A stretch of 33,931 nt of DNA. Origin: Cytophagaceae bacterium (lineage in GTDB: Bacteria > Bacteroidota > Bacteroidia > Cytophagales > Spirosomataceae). Positions 6,365 to 14,758 of the stretch are shown one piece after another. The DNA lies in the NCBI GenBank assembly GCA_027488335.1, contig JAIYBU010000142.1, forward strand, positions 1 through 33,931. Reading direction: 5' to 3'. Each line of letters begins with the position of its first letter. Position 1 is the first letter of the stretch. The position numbers and the translations under genes were made by a program. The notes under the pieces were generated by a model. That model ran no database searches. It had not been told where the DNA came from and saw only the letters and a list, made by a program, of their open reading frames with translations.

Positions 6365-8929
6365 TTACTCTTCTTCTGCTCCAAACTGTCCCCCCGAACT
6401 AATGTTACTTCCAAAAAAAAGAGCGTTTAAGAAAAGTTTGTTAGTCCCAAACCAAGTTCCTCTGAAATTTGGGTCATCAGAAAACAATATTGCACGCCCA
6501 TTGCCTTCGTAGCTAATATTGATAGCTGCCGAGTTAGAGATTCGCTTCAAAGATTCTGGATGTACATAACCCGTAATTCTTGGATTTTGAGTATAAACCA
6601 AAACGGAATTTGCTGCTCCTGTACTTCGCTCTAAAACCGTATTATTATTTCTATAAATTGCCATTTTTTTGTTTGTATAACCAAAACCAATTGGACTGGT
6701 AATATCAAGTTCTGCCTCAAAAATACCTCCTCCAGTTTGTTTTGCACCTTCCGAAGCTTGTAAGTCTTCGTAGTTGATACGAATCTTATTGCGACTACTA
6801 TCGGGTTTAGCTTCACGAAGTTTCTCTTTCACAATCTCTTGTTTTACCGCCCATTCAGTACCCGTTTTTAGCGTTATCAGCGTTCCCCCGTTAGCCACCC
6901 ATGCTTTTATTTTTTGAGTTGATGGTTTGTCCAGAGCAGCATAATTTCCTCCAACTAACACAATTGTATTGTAACGATTGATATTCAAACGAGCAAAATT
7001 ATATACTTCTACTTTCGTAATTGGCATCCCGATTTTTGTGTCCAATAAATGCCAAACTTCACCTGCTTCAGAGGCCGTCACGCCACCGCCTACGAGCATC
7101 ATTGCTTGTGGTTTTTTTACGGTCTGAAAACTATTACTTCCTAAATCAATGCCCGACGTACTAAACCCAGTTGAAACTGGCTCTATCGTTACACCTGTAT
7201 TTTGAGAAATTTGCTTCAATTTCTGGTATAATTCTTCTGAATTCAGTTGTTGTTTTTGTACCGAAACCAACAAAGTTCCATGACCGTATTCTTTGCCGCC
7301 AATACTAAATTTCTTGAATGATGTTTTGGTAAGTATCTGATTATTAAGTAATTGATTGAGGGCTTTTGGAGCATAATAATCTGTCCATTCAATCAGGTAC
7401 GCATATTCACTTTTGGTGAATGGGGCAGGGGTTGGTTTTAAATCTGCTTTCGTAATGCGTTCGCCTTTTTGAAATGTAGTCTTGAGTTCTGCATGAGGAA
7501 GCCCATAAGCCAAAGCTAAATTCCAAGCTGAAGCATCATAAAATAAGCTATCGGCAAAAGTAGTTGGGCGGTCAAATATCGAACGAACCATCAAAAACTG
7601 AGGTTGTGCCGATGGAATTATAACGGCTTTTCCTTTTTTGAAAGTTGAGCCATTTTCTGTAACATCGCCTGCTAAATGATAAAACTCAATGTTGTGTTGC
7701 AGTAATAAATCCCAAAATGCACGATTACGACTTTGGTCATTCGCATCGCCGATGATATATGCTTTGATAGCAAATTTTTGTCCTTGACTTATCGTTTCAG
7801 AGAAGAAATTACGTTGGTGTTTCAAAAGATTTTCCTTTTCGACTAATGAAGCCCGCACGGTCGCCAAAGCATTTACGAGTTGATTTCGGACGGTAAAGCC
7901 AAATGTCAAATCGCCGTTTTGGCTCTCCTGTACGTGTCCACGAGAACTTGCCTGTTCAAATAAAAGTCCCAAACCACCTTCCATATCGGGGTAGCTCGAA
8001 CCGTATCCAGGGTAAAAATTATCAAAAGACTCTTTCGTGTAATACAGCGAGCCTATTTCATTCAGGGCTTGTTCAAAATACTTGGCAAATTTGCTGTTTA
8101 AGTCTCGATAAACGGATTTTGGTACAAGTGGATTTTCAGCGTTTTCTTTCGTTGGTTCAAAGAAATGCGAAGCATTGGTTCCCATTTCATGAAAATCGGT
8201 CACTACATTCGGCAACCACTGATGATAAAAAGCCAAACGATTACGACTTTCAACGTTTACTGCCAAATACCAATCTCGGTTTAAATCAAACCAATAATGA
8301 TTGGTGCGTCCGTTGGGCCAAACTTCGTTGTGTTCACGGTCGTTGGCATCAGCCACCATTGGCTCGCCTTTGTGCATATTGGCCCAATGCGTGTGGCGGT
8401 CACGTCCATCAGGGTTTATTACGGGTTCCATCAAAATCACAGCATCTTTCAGCCAACCGAGTGCTTCTGGGTCTTCGGTGGCAGTCAGATAATAAGCTGT
8501 CAGAATTGAAGCTTCACCACCCGAAGGCTCATTGCCATGTACATTGTAGCCCAGCCAAATAATAGCAGGTGCTTTCTTGGTATCGGGCATGGGTTTACTT
8601 GGGTCAGTGATGTTTAAATGTTCTTTTCTGATTTCTTCCAAGCGTTTGATATTTTCGGGCGTAGAAATCGTAACAATAATTTGTTCACGATGCTCATTGG
8701 TTTCTCCGATTTTCTGAACCATCACTCGGTCAGATACTCGGTCGAGTTCACGCATATATTCTACCAACTTATCGTGGCGAGTGTGGTGCGAACCAATGGC
8801 ATAACCTAAAAACTGTTCGGGAGTCGGAATTGCAGGGTTGAGCTGTTTTTTAGGAAAAAAATAATCATTTTGTGCCAATGAAATGGCAGAAATGCCAAGG
8901 CAGTAAACAAACAGTAGAAGTTTCTTCAC
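6365..8929 (-). CDS. Secreted M14-family zinc carboxypeptidase
   Basis: A metallopeptidase of the M14 carboxypeptidase A family, exported and probably periplasmic or extracellular. Residues 1-19 are a signal peptide ending in SLA-Q. The peptidase domain covers roughly 40-350. Zinc ligands are His131 and Glu134 (NVHGNEPSG) and His247 (VTDFHEMG). The Asn-Arg pair is in FDLNRDW (214-220) and the catalytic Glu is probably Glu325 (GLLFEQAS). After about residue 360 comes a long region with a class-I-glutamine-amidotransferase-like segment near 610-690 (INRYNTIVLVGGNYA). This two-part layout of about 850 aa is common in Bacteroidota M14 proteins of unknown substrate. The start codon is GTG at 8929. 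There is no T9SS sorting domain. Antisense frames inside it, including one of 219 codons at 7903, are shadows. Confidence 0.93.
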   Translation of the reverse strand: MKKLLLFVYCLGISAISLAQNDYFFPKKQLNPAIPTPEQFLGYAIGSHHTRHDKLVEYMRELDRVSDRVMVQKIGETNEHREQIIVTISTPENIKRLEEIRKEHLNITDPSKPMPDTKKAPAIIWLGYNVHGNEPSGGEASILTAYYLTATEDPEALGWLKDAVILMEPVINPDGRDRHTHWANMHKGEPMVADANDREHNEVWPNGRTNHYWFDLNRDWYLAVNVESRNRLAFYHQWLPNVVTDFHEMGTNASHFFEPTKENAENPLVPKSVYRDLNSKFAKYFEQALNEIGSLYYTKESFDNFYPGYGSSYPDMEGGLGLLFEQASSRGHVQESQNGDLTFGFTVRNQLVNALATVRASLVEKENLLKHQRNFFSETISQGQKFAIKAYIIGDANDQSRNRAFWDLLLQHNIEFYHLAGDVTENGSTFKKGKAVIIPSAQPQFLMVRSIFDRPTTFADSLFYDASAWNLALAYGLPHAELKTTFQKGERITKADLKPTPAPFTKSEYAYLIEWTDYYAPKALNQLLNNQILTKTSFKKFSIGGKEYGHGTLLVSVQKQQLNSEELYQKLKQISQNTGVTIEPVSTGFSTSGIDLGSNSFQTVKKPQAMMLVGGGVTASEAGEVWHLLDTKIGMPITKVEVYNFARLNINRYNTIVLVGGNYAALDKPSTQKIKAWVANGGTLITLKTGTEWAVKQEIVKEKLREAKPDSSRNKIRINYEDLQASEGAKQTGGGIFEAELDITSPIGFGYTNKKMAIYRNNNTVLERSTGAANSVLVYTQNPRITGYVHPESLKRISNSAAINISYEGNGRAILFSDDPNFRGTWFGTNKLFLNALFFGSNISSGGQFGAEEE

Positions 8930-9140
8930 GGTAATGTTAGGGTTTAGTTTGAGATGATTTAAAGTTAAGAAAAAAGTCCAAGATTTTGTGATTCTTTGTA
9001 GAAGTTTGGTTTTTATTCTTGAATATATCCTTCAATAATTTGTAGTTCTTTGGTTTCGAATGGTTTTTATGATGGAGAAAAGTCTGTATTTGTTCGACTT
9101 TTATGTATTAAAATTTGCATTTAACCTTTTATCAAAACTT

Positions 9141-9671
9141 TTACTCCTTCAAAACATAAATAGCATCTAAATTCCGACCAAAACCATCATAATCAAGACC
9201 ATAACCAACCACAAATTTATTTTCAATCTCAAAACCTACGTAGTCAAGTTTTAGAGGAACTTTCAAGGCTTCTGGTTTGAAAAGCATCGTCATTATTTTT
9301 ATCGAAGCAGGTTTTTGCGAAGCTAATTGTCCCAAAATCTCTTGCATTGTCATTCCTGTATCGACAATATCTTCCACGATTATTATATCACGGTTCTGAA
9401 TTTCTTCGTTTAAACCCAAAATCTGTTTTACTTTGCCAGTCGATTCGGTGCTTTGGTAAGACGAAACTCTGATAAATGTAATTTCACATTCAATATCTAT
9501 AGATTTAAACAAATCGGCCACAAACATAAACGAACCATTTAAAACCCCAATTAACAATGGATTTTTTTCTGCATAATCTTTGTTTATTTCCTGTGCGAGT
9601 ACTTTTATGCGTTCTTGTAAAGGTGTAGATTCGATGAATGGTACGAAAGATTTGTCTCTGATTTGTTTCAT
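9141..9671 (-). CDS. hpt: Hypoxanthine phosphoribosyltransferase
   Basis: A purine-salvage enzyme that transfers phosphoribose from PRPP to hypoxanthine (and usually guanine) to give IMP/GMP in the cytoplasm. The PRPP-binding loop IIIVEDIVDTGMT is at residues 96-108, with the acidic pair Glu100-Asp101. LIGVLNGSFMFVADL (40-54) is the first PRPP contact region, and VGYGLDYDGFGRNL near the C-terminus is the base-binding segment. The length of 176 aa is typical. It starts at an ATG with no clear Shine-Dalgarno, as usual in this phylum. It is divergent from the TPR gene at 9837 and has no obvious operon partner; the other salvage gene, PNP, is 15 kb away. Confidence 0.95.
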   Translation of the reverse strand: MKQIRDKSFVPFIESTPLQERIKVLAQEINKDYAEKNPLLIGVLNGSFMFVADLFKSIDIECEITFIRVSSYQSTESTGKVKQILGLNEEIQNRDIIIVEDIVDTGMTMQEILGQLASQKPASIKIMTMLFKPEALKVPLKLDYVGFEIENKFVVGYGLDYDGFGRNLDAIYVLKE

Positions 9672-9836
9672 TTTGAAGGTAATTTTATTGGTGTCGCAAT
9701 TTAAGAAAATGATTTGAATTTTTAAGGAAGGTTTCGTCTGAAAGGAGACACCGAATCGGAAGCCTTACTTCGAGGGGCTTTAAAGTATTTTAAGAAAATT
9801 TTAAGTTTATATAATTTGAAAACTAATCAGGCGTTA

Positions 9837-11102
9837 ATGTTGCATAAAAGCTATTTTATGCAAACCTTGAATCAGATGTTAGTAAAAATGAGTTTTAGAA
9901 GTTTGTTGGTGTTAATGCTGATGAGCCATTTTGTACAAGCTCAGTTTTCGTGGTTTGGAGGCAGTACAAAAAAGAAACAACACGAAGTATTGCTGGCCAA
10001 CCGTGCGATTCAGATTGAGGCTACACAGGCCATCAATAATATGTACAACTTTAAGTACGATGCCGCCGAACGTGATTTTCGATGGTTAACGGTCAAATAT
10101 CCTGAACATCCGATTGGTTTTTTCTTACTGGGCTTAAACGAATGGTGGAAGATTGTTCCTGACACCAAAGACGAATCGCACGATGAGACGTTTATAGCCA
10201 ATATGGATAGAGCCATTGATTTGGCCGATGATATGCTCGACGATGACGATGGCGATAAAGAAGCAGCTTTTTTTCAAGCTGCTGCTTATGCTTTTAAGGG
10301 GCGTTTGCACGCTGAACGAGGAAACTGGATAAAAGCAGCGTGGGATGGTAAACAGGCCATGAAATATTTGGATAAATGCCGAGGTTTTGGCGATTTTAAC
10401 CCCGAATTGGCCATCGGCGATGGACTTTACAATTATTATTCAAAATGGATTCCAGAAAATTATCCATCACTTAAACCGATGTTGGTTTTCTTTCATAAAG
10501 GAGTAAAAGCACAGGGAATCAAGCAATTAGAATATGTGGCATCGAACGCTTTTTATACTCGAATGGAAGCAAAATATTTTTTAATGCAAATTTATTCGAT
10601 GGAAAATCAGCACCAAAAAGCCTATTATGAGGCGGTTCAGATGCACGCTATGTATCCTGATAATTCATTTTTTCATCGCTATGCGGCACGTACTGCCTTT
10701 ATGCTTGGAAAATCGGAAGAAGCCGAAAAATTGGCCGAAGAATTACTGGCTAATGTGAATGTTGCAAAATATGGTTATGAAAGTACCTCAGGGCGTTATG
10801 CGGCCTATATTTTGGGGTATATTAATTATAATTATAAACGAGATTTGCCCAAAGCAAAAGAATATTATCAAAAAACCATTGACTTTGCTTTGCAAAATGA
10901 CTCGAAAGATTCGGGTTATTTTCTTGGTGCAAATCTTACATTGGGTAAAATTGCCAGTGCAGAAAAAGATTATACAAAAGCTCTGCAATACTTTAATATT
11001 GTAACCACCAATGGTGATAAAAAACTTGACACCTACAAAGAAGCCAAGAAACTTATAGAAGATACGAAAAAGTTGATGAAAGGTGATAAGAAAAAGAAAT
11101 AG
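9837..11102 (+). CDS. Secreted TPR-repeat protein
   Basis: An exported protein of about 420 aa built from tetratricopeptide-like helical repeats (for example YFLMQIYSMENQHQKAYYEA and AARTAFMLGKSEEAEKLAEEL). The signal peptide is SFRSLLVLMLMSHFVQAQ, cleaved about at QA-Q. The start is uncertain. A TTG at 9816 lies in a promoter-like TATAATTTG and is rejected. ATG 9837 has a weak AGG upstream and is used here. ATG 9888 would start directly at the signal peptide and is equally plausible. The C-terminus is a Lys-rich tail (MKGDKKKK). It lies 59 bases ahead of the T9SS-sorted phosphatase on the same strand, although that gene has its own -7 box. Function unknown; a scaffold or assembly role is the usual guess for secreted TPR proteins. 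Confidence 0.85.
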   Translation: MLHKSYFMQTLNQMLVKMSFRSLLVLMLMSHFVQAQFSWFGGSTKKKQHEVLLANRAIQIEATQAINNMYNFKYDAAERDFRWLTVKYPEHPIGFFLLGLNEWWKIVPDTKDESHDETFIANMDRAIDLADDMLDDDDGDKEAAFFQAAAYAFKGRLHAERGNWIKAAWDGKQAMKYLDKCRGFGDFNPELAIGDGLYNYYSKWIPENYPSLKPMLVFFHKGVKAQGIKQLEYVASNAFYTRMEAKYFLMQIYSMENQHQKAYYEAVQMHAMYPDNSFFHRYAARTAFMLGKSEEAEKLAEELLANVNVAKYGYESTSGRYAAYILGYINYNYKRDLPKAKEYYQKTIDFALQNDSKDSGYFLGANLTLGKIASAEKDYTKALQYFNIVTTNGDKKLDTYKEAKKLIEDTKKLMKGDKKKK

Positions 11103-11135
11103 TGATTTTTTAATTTATAACAATACTTTTAGGGG

Positions 11136-11143
11136 TATTTTTG
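11136..11143 (+). promoter_or_regulatory. -7 box TATTTTTG of the PAP-like gene
   Basis: An exact TAnnTTTG match 18 bases ahead of the ATG at 11162. It overlaps the near-cognate TTG at 11141 and so argues against that start. No TTG at the -33 position was seen. Confidence 0.5.
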
Positions 11144-11161
11144 AGCGAAAATTCCACAAAT

Positions 11162-13537
11162 ATGTTCAAGAAAGCATTAAAATTAACAATAGTATTATTG
11201 TCTATTTTAGCTCTCCCTATCGAAAAGGGTTGGGTGGGAGTACTTCACGCTCAGTCTATCACTCGTGGCCCATATTTACAGCAATTAGGTCAAAATAGTG
11301 TGATTATTCGTTGGCGAACCAATGTGCCGACGAGTAGTGGTGTAACCTATATTAGTGAAGAAGATGATAAAAAAGAAATTCCTATTTCGGATTTAGTAGG
11401 AAACCCTGTTTTTACAACAGAGCATAGTATTCAACTATTTGGTTTAAAACCAAACACAAAATACTTTTACTCAATTGGAACAAACGACAAAATTTTATCG
11501 ATAAGTAAAGATTACTATTTTATCACAGCTCCAAGCCCAACCAATAATCGCCCGATAACTATTTGGGCAATGGGTGATTTTGCCGATGATTCCAAAGAGA
11601 TTTATATTAAAAATCAAACAGCAGTAAGAGACCAATACTTAAAAAATAAAGTAGGCCATACTGATTTATGGCTTTGGTTGGGCGATAATGCTTATTGTTG
11701 CGGAACGGATATTGAATATCAACGTCAAGTTTTTGAATTTTATGGCAGTAATATTCTTGCTAATACCCCCTTTTTTCCAGTACCTGGCAATCATGAATAT
11801 TACGAAACCGCAACTGCTCAAGTCGATAAGAAAATTTCGTATTTCAATTTAATTAATGTGCCAACCCAAGGTGAAATGGGTGGTTTGGCTTCTGGAACAA
11901 AAGAATATTATTCGTATAATTATGGAAATATTCATTTCGTAGCACTTGATTCTTATGGCCTCGACGAAGGGAAATACCGACTCTACGACCCTCAAAGCCG
12001 ACAATACAAATGGCTCATCAATGATTTAGAAGCCAATAAGGGCAAATCACTGTGGACGATTATTACGTTTCATCATCCGCCTTACACAAAACGTTCGCAC
12101 GATTCTGATGGGGAAGCTGATTTAGTTGCTATTAGAGAAACATTAGTGCCTGTTTTTGATAAGTATAAAGTAGATTTGGTTTTGAATGGGCATAGCCATT
12201 CCTACGAGCGTTCGCATCTGATGAAAGGCCATATCGGAAAATCTTTTACGTTCAATGATTATATACATCCAACTCAATGGGCTAATGGTAAATATGAGAA
12301 AAAGGCTGACTCACGACCGTATATCAATAAAGATGAAGGTACTATTTATTGTGTAGTTGGTTCGGCTGGCCGACTTGATTGGAATGGCGACCCAAATCCG
12401 CATCCGAGTTCGGTTTACTCTAATATTTCGATTGGAGGTTCGCTGCTTTTTACCATCAATGATAACCGCCTCGATGCTCGTTGGGTAGTGTCCGATGGTG
12501 TGATTCGAGATAATTTTACAGTTTTCAAAAATGTCAATAAAACTGAGAAAAAAACAGTTGAATTTGGTGAAAAAATACGGTTAACATCTTCATGGAAAGG
12601 TTCTCATTTATGGTCGAATGGTGTTAATAATAAAGATTTTATTGAATTTTCTCCCCGAAAAGATACACTTGTTTCGGTGGTAGATTCTCTTGGTTTTTTG
12701 AAAGATAATTTTCAGATTACGGTTTTACCTCAACCGATTATTATTACCGAATTTCCAGAAAATTTCCAGATTTGTACTAAAAATAGCGTAAATGTGGCAT
12801 TTTCGGTGAAGAATACACAACTCGAAAAGTGGAATTATCAACTCCAATTATCGGATGCAACTGGCTCCTTTGCGAAACCTACAAAATTGACAGAGTCAAC
12901 TAAAAGCCCCTTTCAAGTCATACTTTCAGATACTCTGCAGGAAGGGAAAAACTATCGTTTTAGAGTAAAACCAAATATTGATTATTTTGAAGAAATTCCG
13001 AGCAAAAGTTTTAGTATTGTAACGCCTGCTTCGTTGAGTTTTGTAGGAAATAAAACAATGCCTTATGATACTACCCTAACACTCAATTTACGATTTACGG
13101 GTACGCCACCATTTAGTTATAAAATTAGTTCTTTGCCCGAAAATACAGCACAGACTAAAGAAATTTCGTTGAAAGTGAAGCCAGCGGGTGCCACCAATTA
13201 TTTAATCGAAAAAGTAAGTAATGGGTGCGGAACGGGCAAAGTTTTAGCTGAAAATTTGATAACAGTTTTAGCTCCATTGGCAACCGAAGAAGACAGTCGG
13301 GCAATCGGTATTTTCCCTAATCCAACATCGGCTGAAATTACTATCGAAAACCATACAGCAAAGCCATTTGTTGGTATTTTGACGCTCAAAAATGTAGATG
13401 GTAAATCTTTATTACAGAAAACAATTTCTTTCAATCAGCAAGAAAAATTATCGCTGATTGAATTCCCTTCGGGGGTTTATTTTTTACTTCTGAAATCTTC
13501 AGATTTGAATATTAGTAAAAAAATTATTAAAAATTAA
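11162..13537 (+). CDS. Purple-acid-phosphatase-like metallophosphoesterase with T9SS sorting domain
   Basis: A secreted calcineurin-type phosphoesterase. Numbered from the ATG at 11162 (791 aa): signal peptide to about 30 (LHA-Q); purple-acid-phosphatase N-terminal fibronectin-like domain at 32-125; metallophosphoesterase at about 132-390. The ordered metal motifs are GDF (138-140), GDNAY (174-178), GNHE (209-212), HH (304-305) and GHSHSYER (343-350). The dimetal centre is therefore complete. A beta-sandwich linker follows, then a Por-type C-terminal sorting domain (IGIFPNPTSAEITIEN to the end, closing ...KKIIKN) that directs export through the type IX secretion system and surface attachment or release. 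A likely role is phosphate scavenging from organic phosphate. The TTG start at 11141 is rejected because it sits in a -7 box. A strong terminator follows. Confidence 0.93.
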   Translation: MFKKALKLTIVLLSILALPIEKGWVGVLHAQSITRGPYLQQLGQNSVIIRWRTNVPTSSGVTYISEEDDKKEIPISDLVGNPVFTTEHSIQLFGLKPNTKYFYSIGTNDKILSISKDYYFITAPSPTNNRPITIWAMGDFADDSKEIYIKNQTAVRDQYLKNKVGHTDLWLWLGDNAYCCGTDIEYQRQVFEFYGSNILANTPFFPVPGNHEYYETATAQVDKKISYFNLINVPTQGEMGGLASGTKEYYSYNYGNIHFVALDSYGLDEGKYRLYDPQSRQYKWLINDLEANKGKSLWTIITFHHPPYTKRSHDSDGEADLVAIRETLVPVFDKYKVDLVLNGHSHSYERSHLMKGHIGKSFTFNDYIHPTQWANGKYEKKADSRPYINKDEGTIYCVVGSAGRLDWNGDPNPHPSSVYSNISIGGSLLFTINDNRLDARWVVSDGVIRDNFTVFKNVNKTEKKTVEFGEKIRLTSSWKGSHLWSNGVNNKDFIEFSPRKDTLVSVVDSLGFLKDNFQITVLPQPIIITEFPENFQICTKNSVNVAFSVKNTQLEKWNYQLQLSDATGSFAKPTKLTESTKSPFQVILSDTLQEGKNYRFRVKPNIDYFEEIPSKSFSIVTPASLSFVGNKTMPYDTTLTLNLRFTGTPPFSYKISSLPENTAQTKEISLKVKPAGATNYLIEKVSNGCGTGKVLAENLITVLAPLATEEDSRAIGIFPNPTSAEITIENHTAKPFVGILTLKNVDGKSLLQKTISFNQQEKLSLIEFPSGVYFLLLKSSDLNISKKIIKN

Positions 13538-13590
13538 ACACTGAACAAAAAGCTCTAAAACTAATCGTTTTAGAGCTTTTTGTTCAGTGT
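13538..13590. terminator. Bidirectional terminator, 24-bp perfect stem
   Basis: Positions 13538-13561 and 13567-13590 are exact reverse complements around the 5-nt loop taatc. The core is AAAAAGCTCTAAAAC, so both strands end in a T-run. It separates the converging phosphatase and Lrp-type genes. Confidence 0.9.
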
Positions 13591-13599
13591 AAATGTCTA

Positions 13600-14070
13600 T
13601 CAAGGTACAGGTAAAACTTGCGTATCTTTAAACGTAGAAAGAATCACCATTGTTTGAGTGCTGGCTACTTCTTCGATTTCGTTGATAGTTTCCATGATAA
13701 GTTTTTGATAAGAATTAATATCCTTTGCAATAACTTTTAGGAGAAAATCACAAGAGCCAGTCACGTGGTGGCACTCAATAATTTCGGGTACTTTAGAAAT
13801 TTTTTCGACAAAAGCCTCACTTACCGCTTTTCTATGGCCAGCAAGCGATACTTGTACAAATGTCATAACTCCAAGACCAACTTTTTCTCTATCTACTTGA
13901 GCATGGTAGCTTTTAATTATACCGGAAGTTTCTAATTTTTTTACCCTTTCGAGGGTTGGAGCAGGCGATAAGCCTATTTCTTTTGAAAGTTGAGCGTTGG
14001 TAATTTTACCGTTACTTTGAAGGATTTCCAGAAGGCTGTGGTCTATCTGGTCAAGTTTGTTAATACTCAT
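13600..14070 (-). CDS. Lrp/AsnC-family transcriptional regulator
   Basis: A feast/famine regulator that binds DNA as an oligomer and usually senses an amino acid. Numbered from the ATG at 14070 (156 aa): the winged helix-turn-helix is at about 4-60, with LDQIDHSLLEILQSNGKI and the recognition region LSKEIGLSPAPTLERVKKLE. The RAM ligand-binding domain covers about 70-150, with VTGSCDFLLKV as its typical Gly-rich turn. The GTG at 14112 is rejected: its G is the last base of a TAACTTTG -7 box, so it lies upstream of any transcript. The gene is divergent from nothing close; DUF2805 follows upstream on the same strand after a 100-base gap. No target gene can be named from this sequence; autoregulation is common in the family. 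Confidence 0.95.
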   Translation of the reverse strand: MSINKLDQIDHSLLEILQSNGKITNAQLSKEIGLSPAPTLERVKKLETSGIIKSYHAQVDREKVGLGVMTFVQVSLAGHRKAVSEAFVEKISKVPEIIECHHVTGSCDFLLKVIAKDINSYQKLIMETINEIEEVASTQTMVILSTFKDTQVLPVP

Positions 14071-14111
14071 TGGGAGTAAAGTTTTTTGGAAGTGCAAAAT
14101 ATTATTTGGCA

Positions 14112-14140
14112 CAAAGTTACTGTTTTTTTAGATAAAACAA
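14112..14140 (-). promoter_or_regulatory. Bacteroidota-type promoter of the Lrp-family gene
   Basis: On the minus strand a TTG at 14140-14138 is followed after 18 nt by TAACTTTG (14119-14112), fitting the -33 TTG / -7 TAnnTTTG architecture. The ATG at 14070 is 41 bases downstream of the box. Confidence 0.7.
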
Positions 14141-14213
14141 TTATAAATTTTGAAAATTTAACAAAAAAGAAAACTTTTTTTGGAAAAATGACCAAAAACA
14201 AAACTCAATAAAT

Positions 14214-14507
14214 TCATCTTTTAGAAATTTTATTGTACGAAATACTCCGTTGACGACTACATTTATGTCTAAAATCATCTATCATCGACTTGGCCAAATG
14301 CTTTGTGCTTCTGCCTTGTACACGTTCACGCCACATTCTCCAAGAAGATGGCTTCATCTCTCTCCGCATCAATTCAATGACCTCTTGCTCTTTCAAACCA
14401 AATTGTATTTCAATCGCATCAAAGGGGGTTCGGTCTTCCCAAGCCATTTCTACAATTCTATCCTTATCTATGTCGGGTAATGCTTTATATTTTTCTTTTG
14501 AGTTCAT
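14214..14507 (-). CDS. DUF2805 / TIGR03643 family protein
   Basis: A 97-aa basic protein recognised from the family signature: MAWEDRTPFDAIEIQFGLKE, then VIELMRREMKPSSWRMWRER. The pattern looks like a helix-turn-helix-type DNA-binding domain (FGLKEQEVIELMR), but the family has no established function. The C-terminus is rich in Lys and Arg. It is divergent from the DUF2256 gene at 14609, with 101 bases between, so the two may share a control region. From memory, these two families often occur near photolyase/cryptochrome-like genes; none is in this window, but an alkyltransferase-like gene is next door. The family call is firm; the DNA-related role is an inference. Confidence 0.85.
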   Translation of the reverse strand: MNSKEKYKALPDIDKDRIVEMAWEDRTPFDAIEIQFGLKEQEVIELMRREMKPSSWRMWRERVQGRSTKHLAKSMIDDFRHKCSRQRSISYNKISKR

Positions 14508-14608
14508 AAAACAATCATATTTTCATCTTTGATAACAAAACCTAAAATCAGATTGTTTAGTGAATGAAGAGTTTTGTCGTGAAAAGTAGAGAAATATAAT
14601 TTTGGAAA

Positions 14609-14758
14609 ATGAGAGGAGTAAAAAAAGAAAATCTGCCATCGAAGATGTGTATTAGTTGCGGCAGGCCATTTAGTTGGCGAAAAAAGTGGGAGAAAGTTTG
14701 GGACGAAGTAAAATATTGTAGCGATGCTTGCCGAAGAAACAAAAGTAGTTCAAAGTAG
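14609..14758 (+). CDS. DUF2256 zinc-ribbon-like micro-protein (49 aa)
   Basis: A 50-codon frame, too short for common cut-offs, with an unmistakable DUF2256 sequence: [14 protein letters not shown], then [17 protein letters not shown], then [13 protein letters not shown]. Four cysteines (14, 17, 37, 41) arranged CxxC...CxxxC suggest a small zinc-binding domain. AATGAGAGGAG spans the start, so a Shine-Dalgarno is not clearly placed ahead of the ATG. The last 9 bases overlap the 3' end of the convergent ATL gene (14750-15079). It is divergent from DUF2805 (14214-14507). Function unknown; the family is widespread, conserved and always tiny. The larger minus-strand frame over these bases (14557-14829) is a shadow. 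Confidence 0.9.
   Translation: MRGVKKENLPSKMCISCGRPFSWRKKWEKVWDEVKYCSDACRRNKSSSK

Noticed and set aside
7903-8562. 219-codon plus-strand frame
   Set aside because: Lies wholly inside the M14 zinc-site region on the other strand; the sequence has no family resemblance and odd composition.
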